Positions 1 through 10,912 are shown, counted from the stretch's first letter. The stretch: 64,000 bases of DNA from Capra hircus (GCF_001704415.2 NC_030816.1:80850713-80914712); one strand, 5' to 3'. Translations and numbers: made by a program. Notes: generated from the sequence alone by a model not told the origin.

Positions 1-1638
1 ATTGATTTTGGAGCCCCAAAAAATAAAGTCTGACACTGTTTCTACTGTTTCCCCATCTATTTCCCATGAAGTGATGGGACCAGATGCCATGATCTTCGTT
101 TTCTGAATGTTGAGTTTTAAGCCAACTTTTTCACTCTCCTCTCTCACTTTCATCAAGAGGCTTTTTAGTTCCCTCTTCACTTTCTAACATAAGGGTGGTG
201 TTATCTGCATATCTGAGGTGATTGATATTTCTCCCGCCAATCTTGATTCCAGCTTGTGTTTCTTCCAGTCCAGCGTCTCTCATGATGTACTCTGCATAGA
301 AGTTAAATAAGCAGGGTGACAATATACAGCCTTGATGTGCTCCTTTCCCTATTTGGAACCAGTCTGTTGTTCCATGTCTAGTTCTAACTGTGGATTCATG
401 ACCTGCATACAGATTCCTCAAGAGGCAGGCTAGGTGGTCTGGTATTCCCATCTCTTTTAGAATTGTCCACAGTTTATTGTGATCCACACAGTCAAAGGCT
501 TTGGCATAGTCAAGAAAGCAGAAATAGATGTTTATCTGGAACTCTCTTGCTTCTTCCATGATCCAGCGGATGTTGGCAATTTGATCTCTGGTTCCTCTGC
601 CTTTTCTAAAACCAGCTTGAACATCAGGGAGTTCACGGTTCACGTATTGCTGAAGCCTTGCTTGGAGAATTTTGAGCATTACTTTACTAGCATGTGAGAT
701 GAGTGCAATTGTGCGGTAGTTTGAGCATTCTGTGGCATTGCCTTTCTTTGGAATTGGAATGAAAACTGACCTTTTCCAGTCCTGTGGCCACTGCTGAGTT
801 TTCCAAACTTGCTGGCATATTGAGTGCAGCACTTTCACAGCATCATCTTTCAGGATTTGAAACAGCTCAACTGGAATTCCATGACCCCCACTAGCTTTGT
901 TCGTAGTGATGCTTTCTAAGGCCCACTTGACTTCACATTCCAAGATGTCTGGCTCTAGATGAGTGATCACATCATCATGATTATCTGGGTTGTGAAGATC
1001 TTTTTTGTACAGTTCTTCCGTGTATTCTTGCCACCTCTTCTTCATATCTTCAGCTTCTGTTAGTTCCAGACCATTTCTGTCCTTTATTGAGCCCATCTTT
1101 GCATGAAATGTTCCCTTGGTATCTCTAATTTTCTTGAAGAGATCTCTAGTCTTTCCCATTCTGTTGTTTTCCTCTATTTCTTTGCATTGATAGCTGAAGA
1201 AGGCTTTCTTATCTCTTCTTGCTATTCTTTGGAACTCTGCTTTTCAGGTGCTTTTATCTTTCCTTTTCTCCTTTGCTTTTCGCCTGTCTTCTTTTCACAG
1301 CCATTTGTAAGGCCTCCCCAGACAGCCATTTTGCTTTTTTGCATTTCTTTTCCATGGGGATGGTCTTGATTCCTGTCTCCTGTACAGTGTCACGAACCTC
1401 ATTCCATAGTTCATCAGGCACTCTATCTATCAGATCTAGACTGTTAAGTCTATTTCTCACTTCCACTGTATAATCATAAGGGATTTGATTTAGGTCATAC
1501 CTGAATGGTCTAGCGGTTTTCTCTACTTTCTTCAATTTAAGTCTGAATTTGGCAATAAGGAGTTGGTGATCTGAGCCACAGTCAGCTCCTGGTCTTGTTT
1601 TTGTTGACTCTATAGAGCTTCTCCATCTTTGGCTGCAA
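1..1638 (-). mobile_element. BovB (RTE-type LINE) fragment, cut by window start
   Basis: The minus strand encodes a decayed BovB ORF2. Translation of 131-1159 covers the endonuclease-RT linker and the RT domain through the palm, with the blocks KASGGHGIPVELF, FIPIPKKGN, QAGFRKGRGTRDQ and FLDYAKAFDCVDHNKLW. Translation of 1254-1643 gives the end of the endonuclease domain (GSDHQLLIAKF). The two parts are in different frames, so there is at least one frameshift between about 1160 and 1254. The palm catalytic motif, YADD in BovB, reads YADN here. The 3' part of the element lies left of the window. Similarity stops at about 1638, so the copy is 5' truncated inside the endonuclease region. Confidence 0.95.
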
Positions 1639-1749
1639 TGCATAGTCTGTTGATTCTTGAACTAGGAGATCATCAGAAAGTATTACTTTGTGTCTTTTGT
1701 TAATGTGAAAGATGTAAAAGTTAATTTCAGAGTTCGATTAAGATACCTA

Positions 1750-2410
1750 TCTTTGTTTTTTTTAACATTTTTTAATGTGTAATGTTCTGAATAATCAATA
1801 CATTCCCATGTGTCTAAAATTAAAAAGTACAAGGAAACGATAAAGATCTGAGTCTCCCAACACAGTTCCTCTTGCCTAGCTCACCAGCAAGCTTACCCTT
1901 TGCTAGATAACCACTTTATTAATGTTTCTTTAGTTTCCTTACAAAGAAGCAAAATACCATATTTTAATTGTTAGCTCTATTTTCACACAAATGTTGATAC
2001 ACCATAATATACTATAAACATTCTTCTGTTCTTTATCACCCCCCTTCCCCACCCACTTAAATATATTTTCTATGATCTTTATAAAGGAGCAGTAAAGCCA
2101 TCCTCCATTCCTTTTTATAGCTTCATTCCATTTTATGGACATATCATAATGTATTTAACCAGTTCTCTTTCAATGGGCATTTAGGTTATTTTTAGTTACT
2201 TGCAGTTTAAACAACTCTGCCATGATGCTTTGTATTTGTGTTAGTTCGTAAATGTTCATGTGTATCTGTCAGATAAATTCCTGGCTGTGTTAATGGGTAC
2301 ATGTGGTTGTAATTTTGCTAGATTGTTCCTCTCAAGGGTTGTACCAGTTTATACTCCAACCATTGATGTATGAGAGTACCTACACATGTTCCCGTAGCGT
2401 GATTTTAAGA
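1750..2410 (-). mobile_element. Ancient LINE-1 (L1M group), 3' region
   Basis: Phrases typical of the antisense of old L1 ORF2 ends occur in order: a CATTCCATTTTATGGAC block near 2123, ATTTAACCAGTTCTC followed by GGGCATTTAGGTT near 2154-2190, and GGGTTGTACCAGTTTA near 2336. Read on the minus strand this is the usual order of the ORF2 C-terminal end running into the 3' UTR. The copy is heavily diverged with no coding capacity. The subfamily is not resolved and the outer limits are approximate. Confidence 0.65.
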
Positions 2411-2759
2411 ATTTTCTGGATTTTTACTAGTCTCTTTTTTATAAGTTTAATTAAATTCTGTGCTTTACTTTGACTATGTCTTACTTTTTGGGTGATGAAG
2501 CCAAATAGAAGACTAAAAAATTTCCTCTTAAGTATTCCTTTGGCTAAGTCCCTCAAATTTTGTTATGCATTATTTTTATTCTCTTTTAGTTCTAAGAATT
2601 TTCTTACTTCCCTTTGTTCATTTTTTAAAGATTTTTATTGAGACTTGGGTTTCTGTTTTATTCCCTCAGAAGGATTGGTGTATGCTTTTGCCAGTTGCTT
2701 GTGGACACTAGTCATTAGGAATCATATTTCGTATTTTATTTTCTAAAGTTTTATTGTAT
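2411..2759. other. Unassigned AT-rich intron
   Basis: No open reading frame of note, RNA gene or recognisable repeat seen. Confidence 0.5.
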
Positions 2760-3179
2760 CAAGAGATCTTAGTAGACTGATAAACAGAATGATGGAATGA
2801 ACACTCACATGCCAGCATAAATTCCTTCATGTACTAGCCTAGCCATATTCAGATATCCCCAATTGTCATCAGAATGCCTTTAAAGTTCATTCGTTTCAAG
2901 CCAGATTCAAACAACTGTTAATGCATTGATTTGATCCTTACATCGTTTTATCTGGATCAGTTCTGTCTTACCCCACTCCCATTCATCCCCTTGACATGTT
3001 GATTAAAACTTGAGTCGGTTTTCCTATGAAATGGCTTTGTATGGATGTTTTCCCTTGACGTGGCTTAATTTGTTCATCCAGCCCCTCTGTTTCCTATAAA
3101 TTGCAAGCTAGATCTACAGGCTTGAAGTTAAATATTTTTATTTGTGATTATTGTAAATCACGTCCTCAGTATTTAGGTC
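2760..3179. mobile_element. Ancient L1M-like repeat, left part (split by MLT1)
   Basis: The text around 2850-2900 (a CATATTCAGATATCCCCAATTG block followed by a CAGAATGCCTTTAAAG block) and 2930-3000 resembles a common old mammalian LINE 3'-UTR-like repeat. The same repeat seems to resume after 3440, with the MLT1-like LTR lying between. Identification is from remembered consensus wording only; orientation is not resolved. Confidence 0.4.
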
Positions 3180-3440
3180 CTGCTTCTGTTTAGTGGAGGG
3201 GTCCAGGACCCTCCTTTTGAGAGAAAGAGCCTCCAGTGGTTCTAGCCCCAGGCAGTCTGGTGACCATCAGCTGTCTTCCATCTGAGGTGTAGAGCCATTA
3301 TGATGAAGATAGACCTTCCCTTTTGGACTCTGTCCAGATTACTCACCCACAGAATCTGTGAGACTAATACATGCTGCTGTCTTTAGGCCACTAAGTTTGG
3401 GGTGGCGTGTTACACATCATTACTGACCAATATTATTTGA
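3180..3440 (+). mobile_element. MLT1-type (ERVL-MaLR) LTR relic
   Basis: The segment ends with the 3' block usual for MLT1 LTRs: an AATCTGTGAGACTAATA region (3353-3369) followed by TAGGCCACTAAGTTTGGGG (3385-3403) and a GTGTTACA stretch. It is a solitary, highly diverged LTR with no internal coding sequence. It appears inserted into an older repeat (2760-3179 and 3441-3720). Confidence 0.6.
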
Positions 3441-3720
3441 ATACTTCATAGGTGATGCCGTGAGAGTATTACATCAGGAGATATACACCCTAATATTCTG
3501 TTGTCCTACAACAAATGGTGTTAAGATTGATTGGTAGGTTCAGGTGGTATGGCCTCTGGGACCATTTTAAATGGAATTCTCTTCTTGGGGTTTTATAGAT
3601 TGCGCCATTAAGTGTTAATTTTGACCAGAAACTCTGGTCATGGTTAGCTTGTGGTTGCTAATTCTCAAAGGAGTCATTTAAAAATTCTTCCTATCTCTCA
3701 GTATCAAGTTCAAGACAGGT
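3441..3720. mobile_element. Ancient L1M-like repeat, right part
   Basis: Text such as GGTGATGCCGTGAGAG (3452-3467) and the CAGGAGATATACACC region near 3475 resembles the downstream part of the repeat seen at 2760-3179, which suggests one old element split by the MLT1-like LTR. Similarity is weak and limits are approximate. Confidence 0.35.
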
Positions 3721-4098
3721 ATTTTTCTTTTCTCTTTAGTGAATGCTCTTACATGATGGATATAGCCCTTCTTAGTCCCTTGTTTATTTGAGAGGTATCA
3801 TGTCATATTTTGCTCCTTTTTGGCGGCCCTAGATTCCTCCTTTCCTCTGTTGCCTGTATAGTCATCAGATGGAAAGTTAAAATCTGTAACAGAATTCAGC
3901 TTCTATTGCTCTCTTACTTTCCATGTTCTTGGTTTACTTTATGTGTCCTTGGTTTCACTCACACTCATTTCCGGTTTGTGATCCATTGAAAAAGGAATGT
4001 TTCCCATTGTTTTCAATATTTCAATTATAGACATTTATAGTATCCAGTCTGCCACACTGCTGGAACTGGTACTCTTTTTGTTTTCTAGTAGTTTATTT
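3721..4098. other. Unassigned intron
   Basis: No gene or repeat recognised. The last bases flank the BovB insertion that follows. Confidence 0.5.
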
Positions 4099-4108
4099 GA
4101 TGTCTTTT

Positions 4109-4818
4109 CAGTTCAGTTCAGTTCAGTCGCTCAGTCGGGTCCGACTCTCTGCGACTGCATGAATCGCAGCATGCCAGGCCTCCCTGTCCATCACCAACTC
4201 CCGGAGTTCACTCAGGCTCACGTCCATCGAGTCCGTGATGCCATCCAGCCATCTCATCCTCTGTCGTCCCCTTCTCCTCCTGCCTCCAATCTATCCCAGC
4301 ATCAGAGTCTTTTCCAATGAGTCAACTCTTTGCATGAGGTGGCCAAAGTACTGGAGTTTGAGCTTCAGCGTCATTCCTTCCAAAGAAATCCCAGGGCTGA
4401 TCTCCTTCAGAATGGACTGGTTGGATCTCCTTGCAGTCCAAGGGACTCTCAAGAGTCTTCTTCAACACCACAGTTCAAAAGCATCAATTCTTCGGCGCTC
4501 AGCCTTCTTCACAGTCCAACTCTCACATCCATACATGACCACAGGAAAAACCATAGCCTTGACTAGATGGACCTTAGTCGGCAAAGTAATGTCTCTGCTT
4601 TTGAATATGCTATCTAGGTTGGTCATAACTTTTCTTCCAAGAAGTAAGCGTCTTAATTTCATGGCTGCAGTCACCATCTGCAGTGATTTTGGAACCCCCC
4701 AAAATAAAATCTGACACTGTTTCCACTGTTTCCCCATCTATTTCCCATGAAGTGACGGGACCAGATGCCATGATCTTTGTTTTCTGAATGTTGAGCTTTA
4801 AGCCAACTTTTTTCACTC
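4109..4818 (-). mobile_element. BovB 3' end, 5' truncated, with 10-bp TSD
   Basis: The element is minus-strand: its 3' tail is the GTTCAGTTCAGTTCAGTC repeat near 4110-4128, and the minus-strand translation gives the BovB RT thumb and C-terminus (SRDITLPTKVHLVKAMVFPV, GCESWTVKKAERRRIDAFEL). Coding is broken into several frames. It stops abruptly at 4818 inside the KVGLKLNIQKTK block. The 10-mer GATGTCTTTT lies immediately on both sides (4099-4108 and 4819-4828) and is read as the target-site duplication made at integration. Confidence 0.95.
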
Positions 4819-4888
4819 GATGTCTTTTATACAATTTAAAACTATATAAATATGCAATTTAATAAGTAATTTAGAACATATTAATTTG

Positions 4889-4972
4889 TTGTTGTTGTTC
4901 AGTTGCTTAGTTGTGTCCGACTCTTTGTGACACCCTGGACTGCAGCACGCCAGGCTTCCCTATCCTTCACCA
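4889..4972 (-). mobile_element. Bov-A / BovB tail fragment
   Basis: A (GTT)n-like stretch leads into TTCAGTTGCTTAGTTGTGTC and the GACTGCAGCACGCCAGGC block, the shared 3' tail of BovB and its dependent SINEs in minus orientation. The tRNA-like head and the ORF are absent. Confidence 0.85.
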
Positions 4973-5229
4973 AAATGAAACTTTCCTACTGCCTCCTTTT
5001 TCTTTCAAAATATAAAGAATATGTTATAAAAAAATAAAGAATATGTTACCTACACAAAATTCATAGAAACTCTTGTTACTACACAAAATTTTAAACAAGT
5101 CAGAAAAATGCACTAACTGGTATGGAAAAGTGAAAGTAGTATGTAATAAAATATTATATATTTAACTAGATGCTTGTGTATGACTGCACTGAAGACTTGT
5201 GAAATTAATGTTTGCATGTATGCGTGTTA
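4973..5229. other. Intron next to the candidate minus-strand exon
   Basis: Holds an imperfect short duplication of an AAATAAAGAATATGTTA unit near 5007-5048. On the minus strand, where a 3' UTR of the exon-like ORF at 5230-5361 would lie, no AATAAA polyadenylation signal is seen. Confidence 0.5.
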
Positions 5230-5361
5230 TCAGTGTGGACCTGGCAGCCGTACTGTGAGGCTGATAGACGTGTGTGGCATCAGCCTCCTGGATGTCAAGC
5301 TAGGGTTGTCAATGGCGATACCGTCTTCTAAGATGGAGAGCAGCTCTTGGTCAAAGTCAAT
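5230..5361 (-). other. Candidate unidentified coding exon (43-residue terminal ORF)
   Basis: Seen on the minus strand: a T-rich tract ending TTTTATTTCAG (complement of 5362-5372) is followed by 43 open codons and a TGA at 5230-5232. The peptide begins IDFDQELLSILEDGIAIDNP and ends with SLTVRLPGPH. It has an acidic, leucine-patterned first half. Its base composition is richer in G+C than the surrounding intron, and its start coincides exactly with a good splice acceptor, which together look like a real 3'-terminal exon. I do not recognise the protein. Against it: no AATAAA follows on the minus strand before 4973, no upstream partner exon was found in the window, and 43 codons is short enough to occur by chance. 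It could also be a remnant of a duplicated exon. Confidence 0.3.
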
Positions 5362-5372
5362 CTGAAATAAAA

Positions 5373-6064
5373 TATAATCTTCCCTCGATGTACATGAGGG
5401 TAGTTTTATTCCTGGAAAATTCAGTATAAAGTTGTTTTAATAATACTTTGTTCTTATATGCAGAATGGAGTTGGGTTCTAGGCTTAGACAAATAGCTTTT
5501 TGTGTTGTTTTATATCTAAATGAATGCTGGGACTTTGGAAATGAAAGTGGGATGCGGTGCAATAATCCGTTGGATCAGTCTCTCTTATACATCATGGGAC
5601 AATCTAGCATTCTTACCTTACACCCTTAAATTTCATTGCATTTCCTTATCCTTGTGACAACTAACTGCCCCCCTTGAAATCTTATCATTACAGATAACTT
5701 GGGCTCCCTCATTTTTTTCTGAAATAAAATGTATACATGATATGAGTTTCCTATATACAGAATTTCAGTAGACATCAGTATAATGCCATTCATGTAATAG
5801 AAAAGACAGAAAGTTTATAATAAAATATTGTTTTTCCTAAGTAAATGCTCAGATGTGTCTACATTAGAAGACTTGTAAAATAGTCAGAGGCTTGAATCTA
5901 TATAATAACCATGAACTTCACAGATACAAGTGACAGTGATATAGTTATATTGCACAAACAACTCAAAATTGTGAACAAAGTTTCAGTTGATGGGATTTTT
6001 TACTATACAGCGGTGATTATGTAAAATTAAAATATTGAACATTTAAAATAACATGCTCAGCAGA
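5373..6064. other. Unassigned intron
   Basis: AT-rich sequence without recognised genes or repeats. On the minus strand it would be intron upstream of the exon-like ORF at 5230-5361. Confidence 0.5.
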
Positions 6065-6253
6065 GTTGTTGAACAGAAAAAATGTGTTACCCCAAAGTGT
6101 GGAGGCCTCTAAGTTTGTGAATAAAATACACACCACAGTAAAAATCAATAAGTAAGAATAGTAAGTTGTTGAACAGAAAAAATGTGTTACCCCAAAGTGT
6201 GGAGGCCTCTAAGCTTGTAAATACACACCACAGTAAAAAATCAATAAGAATAG
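6065..6253. repeat. Two-copy tandem duplication, period 100 bp
   Basis: A unit starting GTTGTTGAACAGAAAAAATG begins at 6065 and again at 6165. Both copies carry the CCAAAGTGTGGAGGCCTCTA block and the ACACACCACAGTAAAAA block. The second copy has an internal deletion of a few bases (AATAAA after the AAGCTTGTA block and near the end) and ends around 6253. No open frame of interest spans it. Confidence 0.9.
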
Positions 6254-6580
6254 GCTTTATTCTTCCTGTGGTTGACCAAGAGATTAACCAATAAATGCAC
6301 TGTCCATTTGCCATGAAACATTTTATTTACTCAACATCATGGTGTTTCCTTCTTTCAAAAGGTGTTAATTTTTGAGTCTTTAAAAAAAGAATAGCTATTT
6401 GAAGAAGTTTAATGCATTTGGAAGCATTTTTTTTAATCTTAGCTTACTTCCTCAAACTGCTTTACCCAAGATTTAATAATTTGTTATAGTAGAGAAAATT
6501 ATAGTGCCATAAATTTTAACTTTTGTTGTTGTTTTAAGTTTCCATTTTATCATTTTGGGTTCATAATAAAATCCTAAAAC
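6254..6580. other. Unassigned intron
   Basis: AT-rich sequence with nothing recognised. Confidence 0.5.
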
Positions 6581-6648
6581 AGAGGAGCCAGACAGGCTAC
6601 AGTTCATGGGGTTGCAAAGAGTTGGACACAAGTTGGACTAAACAGCAA
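6581..6648 (+). mobile_element. Bov-tA/Bov-A 3' tail fragment
   Basis: AGAGGAGCCAGACAGGCTAC followed by GGGGTTGCAAAGAGTTGGAC is the end of the Bov-tA body in sense orientation. Only about 65 bases remain; the tRNA-like head is missing. Confidence 0.85.
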
Positions 6649-9600
6649 CTCCAAAGTTGATGTGTAGGTTTGTTTCCTGGTTCTCCGTTCCCTCCTGGCA
6701 AACTTTCATTACCTTCCTGTCTCCTCCTTGTGCCTATAGACTTATGTTTTCCCTCCTACCTCTAACTCAAGTTCTACTTTAGATCTCCTCTTGTGAGATG
6801 CTGCAGAAGAGGTCATGTTTTTATTGTGGCACAAGTTTCTCCCAGACCTTGTACCCGCTGCTCTTAATGGAAGCAGCTGCTAGGTGTCAAAGGCAGTGTT
6901 CCAGGATCTGTAATGTGAAAGGAGTCGCCTGGGATGGAAACTAGACTGTCTGTCAATACCGTTTCCTCCCACAGTGGTCTTGTGCCGACTTAGCTCAGCT
7001 TCCAGGACGGTGACAGTTGGCGTCCTGCAGAACACTGTTTCCATGGCTTTAAACTATTCTGTTGTTTCCATAGCCGGAAAAAGTCTTTCTTTCCTTAGAG
7101 AAAGTTTGTAGGAGGTAACTCCATTCAGATTAAGTTTCAGTTTACTTAAAGAGGATGTGTCAGGATCTTAAAAAAAAAAAAAAGACTAGGTTAAAGCAGT
7201 GAGAGAATTTCAAACTTTACCTTTTTAGGTATAGTTTTTTCCAACTGATGGAATTATCTCAGATTCTTGAGAGAAATACTGGGTATACTATGAATGTGTA
7301 CTTCCCAAGGTACAGCTTTTATCTTTTTAATATTTTTTTAAACTTCAGGCTTACTGGAAAAGTTGCAGAAGACAGAAAAAGGAAAACATAAACTATATAT
7401 TGAATCCCTTTTTGCTTGGGATTTGAAGTGAAGGAATGAAATCCCAGTTGAATGAAAGGTCAACACAGGCAGATGATAGCACAGTGGGAGAGGTGTGTTT
7501 TCAAGGTATGGTGTGATACTACGTGTCTCAGAGGAGGTCTGGAAGAATGAGTAAGAGTTTGCTGGTGAGAGAAGAAATGATTTTAGGGTAGGACTAATTC
7601 TTTGTTAGTGAGAACAGAGATATTGCCCAATCCTGAAGTGATACTGAACAAGACTCTGAGATTGGTTTCAGTATCAAGGTCAATTAGAAGGAACATATTA
7701 ATTAGCTTAGGATTGGTGCCTTTCATTGTTTTTTCTCAGTGATTAAGAATGAAATAAAAAGTTACTGTTTAATAACTTTTTAAAACAAAATAGTTCTAGC
7801 TCAGCAATTTACTTGTAATAGTGGATCATTCAATAAATAGTTAAGTGGAAGTCTGAAGTCTGTATATGCATAGGTAGAAACAAGTGTTTATATTTTCTAA
7901 AATACTGCTTTGTTTGGACATTTTTGTGGACAGAATTTTTCAAAAGCTGATGCAGTAAACAAAGTGTTTGGCAAATGGGCATTGTTTTGGAAAAAGGTGA
8001 TAGTATTGGACATGAGGGTAGCATCCTTCAGAATTAATAACTTGCCATTGAAGTCTGTGAAGGAGCTCAGATGTTAATTAATTAGCATATTGACATTGAT
8101 CCATTGTGGCATAAACATTTCTTTATTATTATTGCTTATTACTTATCCTAATCTTTGGTTCTTATTATTTATAAAACAAATTGTTCATTTATAAGCCACT
8201 TCTGTTCTACAGCTTTTGGAGAGAAGCATAGAAGACCTGTATTAAGTTACAGAAGTGCTCATATCATTTGCTTTATAAGATTTTGTTGTCAGAGCAAAGA
8301 TAAGGACATTTAGTTTGCTGCCAATAATTGCCTAGCATTTAGATATTAACACAGGAGTCTTTTAATTAACTTGATAATAAAAACTTTCGGAATGTTGATT
8401 GATGAAGACACTCCTTGCTTTAAAGGAGATTGCTAGTGAAGCCTCGAGTTTCCTTTGCATGGGACTTTCCCTCTTGCTGACCTTGCTTATAGTTAGTTGT
8501 CAGGCTTTGAACTAGGGCTGGGTATTTCCTTTTATGTTTGAAGAACTTGTGAGCATCTGAGGAGAAAACTTTTAAGTTACTTTCAGGTCTGAACAACGCC
8601 CACTCCTAGACTTGATTTCTACTTGTTGGCTTGGGTAACCACCTGTGTAACTGCTTCTCTACTCGGGTTGGAGCCACTCTGAGGCCCAGGTGGTGCTCAG
8701 GTTGCTGGAACCAGCAGCCTGCTTGGCTCTCTCTTGGCTCACACCTTGGCTGGGGTGGTCAGAGCTTAGGAAGATGGGAATGAGAACATGACTTTTCCTC
8801 TCTATCTTACTTTTTTCTCCCTTGGGAGACAGGACAGTATATTAAAAATACAGCACTGATTTTGAATATACTGTAGATATAATTTGCTGCCGTCAAAGTC
8901 TGGATTCATGTAGAATGGCCAGTTCCCTGTGTATATTTGTGTTTGTGTTTTGATTTGGTTCTTGTTATTCCTGAAAGCTTCTTAAATGAACAAATAGAAA
9001 AAACTACTGGAGAATGAAGAAAAGCATTTTGATAATACTAGAATTTGATATGAATGTTTTGCTATAAAAATCAGGGTTAGCCTATGCAGCTGTGCCTGCC
9101 TGGGTCTTTGCTTTTATTAGAAGTGGAGAAAAGGAAGAGAAAAATTCTTACATTTAATACTGATTGTTTCCAGTAATAAAGCATTTTTGGCTCTTTGATG
9201 GAAAACTTTGAATAGTTATTATTTTTTTATGCTTTGGATTATAACTGTGACTCTGTGTTAGATTATAATTTGATAATGCGAATTATGGTCATGTTTAAAA
9301 TATTTAAGAAAAAAGTTTTTTTTTTTTCCTTTCAAATACCAGAATTAAAGGAAAATAAAGCCAATGAGGAGTTATATGGTAATAGCAATATTTTCAATAC
9401 TTAATTTACTTTTAGAAAGGTGATTGGAGGCTTCCTCCTGAAAAGAGCAACCTGAAAGCCACAGGCAGACCTGGAGCCTGTGTACAGCCTGGTTGTGGTT
9501 TAGGCTCTGCTCCATGCTGTCCAGCAGCTGCTCATCAGAATATCAGGCTTGCCTAGAAATGGGCAGAAGATCAGATCTGCTGTCTGTGAGTGTCTGCTGT

Positions 9601-10649
9601 GGTGATAAAAGAGGAAAATCTTACATTGTTTAAGATATGTTTTATTAAAAGCTGAGGAAAAATATCAATCCCAAGAGCAGGATTTGGTCTAAAAATCACT
9701 GAAGCTCCACATCATTCCCTGTTTCTAATGTAGCTGTAATAGGGGGTGAGCTTTCTACATTCTTCCCTCACTTTTTTCTCCCTCCCTCTTCCCCTGTCTC
9801 TGTCTCCATCCCCAGTAGAGATGGTGCTGTGGGGTTGGACTGGATGCCTTAACCTTAGGTGCACCGGGGACCTATTGTCTAACTCTTTATCCTGGTTACC
9901 CAGACTTGGCCAGCGCGGGGAGGAGGAAGCCTCTCCTAGGTAGGTGGGGACTCTGGGTGGAGCCAACACTCACACCTGATGTGAGTCTCTAGGTGCCCCT
10001 TCAACTTCTTCTCTCTGAGGACCCCACCCCCATCCCGCTTTCCCCTTCTGGTACTGAGGGATGCAGTTGAGGATTAGGTCCTGCAGTTAAAAGCAGCATT
10101 GAGGCTCATTATATTTATCCATACAGTTCTTTTCCCTTGATATTTAAATTCTGACACTAGAGAGAGGAAAGGATTTTTGTTTTTCCTGGATTGCTTTTTG
10201 CTGCTCTCAGCTGTCTTCATTTGTCTTTTAATGCTTATTTCAACTTACTGAAGTACATAAAATAAAGTAAAACATAACTTACATGTATAGCATTAAAATT
10301 CTTCCTTCATTAATTTCTTTGATTTTAAAAATTCTTGGAGTAACAAGCTCCACGTATTTGTATTCTGGAAGATGATTATCTGTAGATGTTTGAAACATCA
10401 GATTACTTTCAGAATTGTATTGCTAATGTGGGCAGTGACCACCTTTTTTTCTGTAAGGATAGCAGAAGCAGGTTCGACTCACTGACTGATTCTTCTCAAG
10501 AGTGCTGGACTTTAGGGGAGAGGAATGTATTCATGTCTCTCTGCATTAGCCTTGGGGAGGTGAAGAAAGGATGGAGGTTGAAGTAAAGGGGATCCGTTGG
10601 ATAACTATACAGCTGTTGTTTTCTAAAAAGTGGGGAAAAAAAAAAGATG
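6649..10649. other. Mostly unique ARID1B intron
   Basis: Four kilobases with no recognised gene and no clear transposon. It holds an A-run (7171-7184), a polypyrimidine tract (about 9760-9812, rich in CCCTC/TCTGTC), and a moderately G+C-rich stretch at 9410-10080. RFX-like sites at 7037-7074 are listed separately. Low repeat content makes it a reasonable place to look for conserved regulatory elements, but none can be shown from one sequence. Confidence 0.5.
7037..7074. promoter_or_regulatory. Pair of RFX/X-box-like half sites
   Basis: GTTTCCATGGC (7037-7047) and GTTTCCATAGCC (7063-7074) lie 26 bases apart in a non-repeat segment. Both resemble one side of the RFX palindrome GTTGCCATGGCAAC. 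No binding evidence; matches of this length occur by chance. Confidence 0.2.
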
Positions 10650-10912
10650 GAGGGATTGTCTGCGTCAGAATCACCTGGAGTGTCTGCTCAAGTAAGTTCT
10701 CCCATCCAAGTACTAACTGGGCCCGACCCTGCTTAGTTTCCGAGATCAGACACTATCAGGTGCGTTCAGGGTGGTATGGCCCTAGACTGAAGTAAGTTCT
10801 CTTACATCAAAATGGTTCTGGGGTGTGGAGGGTGATGAGGAGGGAACCTGGGAGTCTGCATTTAACTCTGACAGGCAATTCTGATGCATTCCCAACTTTG
10901 AGAGCCATTGGA
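10650..10912. mobile_element. Old MER-type DNA transposon relic, split by a 5S pseudogene
   Basis: The left part has a GCGTCAGAATCACCTGGAG block (10661-10679) and the right part a GGAGTCTGCATTTAAC block, an ATTCTGATGCATTCCCAA block and a TTTGAGAGCCATTGG end (10898-10912). These are in the order of a common short non-autonomous mammalian DNA transposon of the MER (hAT-like) group. The 5S-derived insert at 10702-10789 interrupts it. The exact family name is not resolved. Confidence 0.55.
10696..10787 (-). pseudogene. 5S rRNA retropseudogene, 3' truncated
   Basis: Read on the minus strand from 10787, the sequence matches mammalian 5S rRNA from its first base for about 91 of 120 positions: start GTCTAGGGCCATACCACCCT, then the internal promoter region (TCTGATCTCGGAA, then AAGCAGGGTCGGG) and TTAGTACTTGGATGGGAGA. 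By eye about nine positions differ. The last 29 or so bases of 5S and any poly(A) are missing. A 12-bp direct repeat AAGTAAGTTCTC flanks it (10690-10701 and 10790-10801), so it is an inserted copy, not a functional gene. The 3' truncation with no tail and the overlap of the TSD with 5S sequence (TCTC) fit a tailless retropseudogene. Confidence 0.93.

Noticed and set aside
4235..4714. 159-codon plus-strand frame, with similar ones at 12518-13171, 24255-24710, 50707-51108 and 59028-59447
   Set aside because: All are the antisense of BovB ORF2 C-terminal regions. Their mutual similarity reflects the shared repeat, not a gene family.
7830..8024. Short minus-strand frame in unique intron
   Set aside because: 64 codons with no acceptor/donor pair or recognisable protein features.
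10386..10795. Plus-strand frames overlapping the 5S-like segment
   Set aside because: The sequence is explained by a MER-type relic plus the minus-strand 5S pseudogene.
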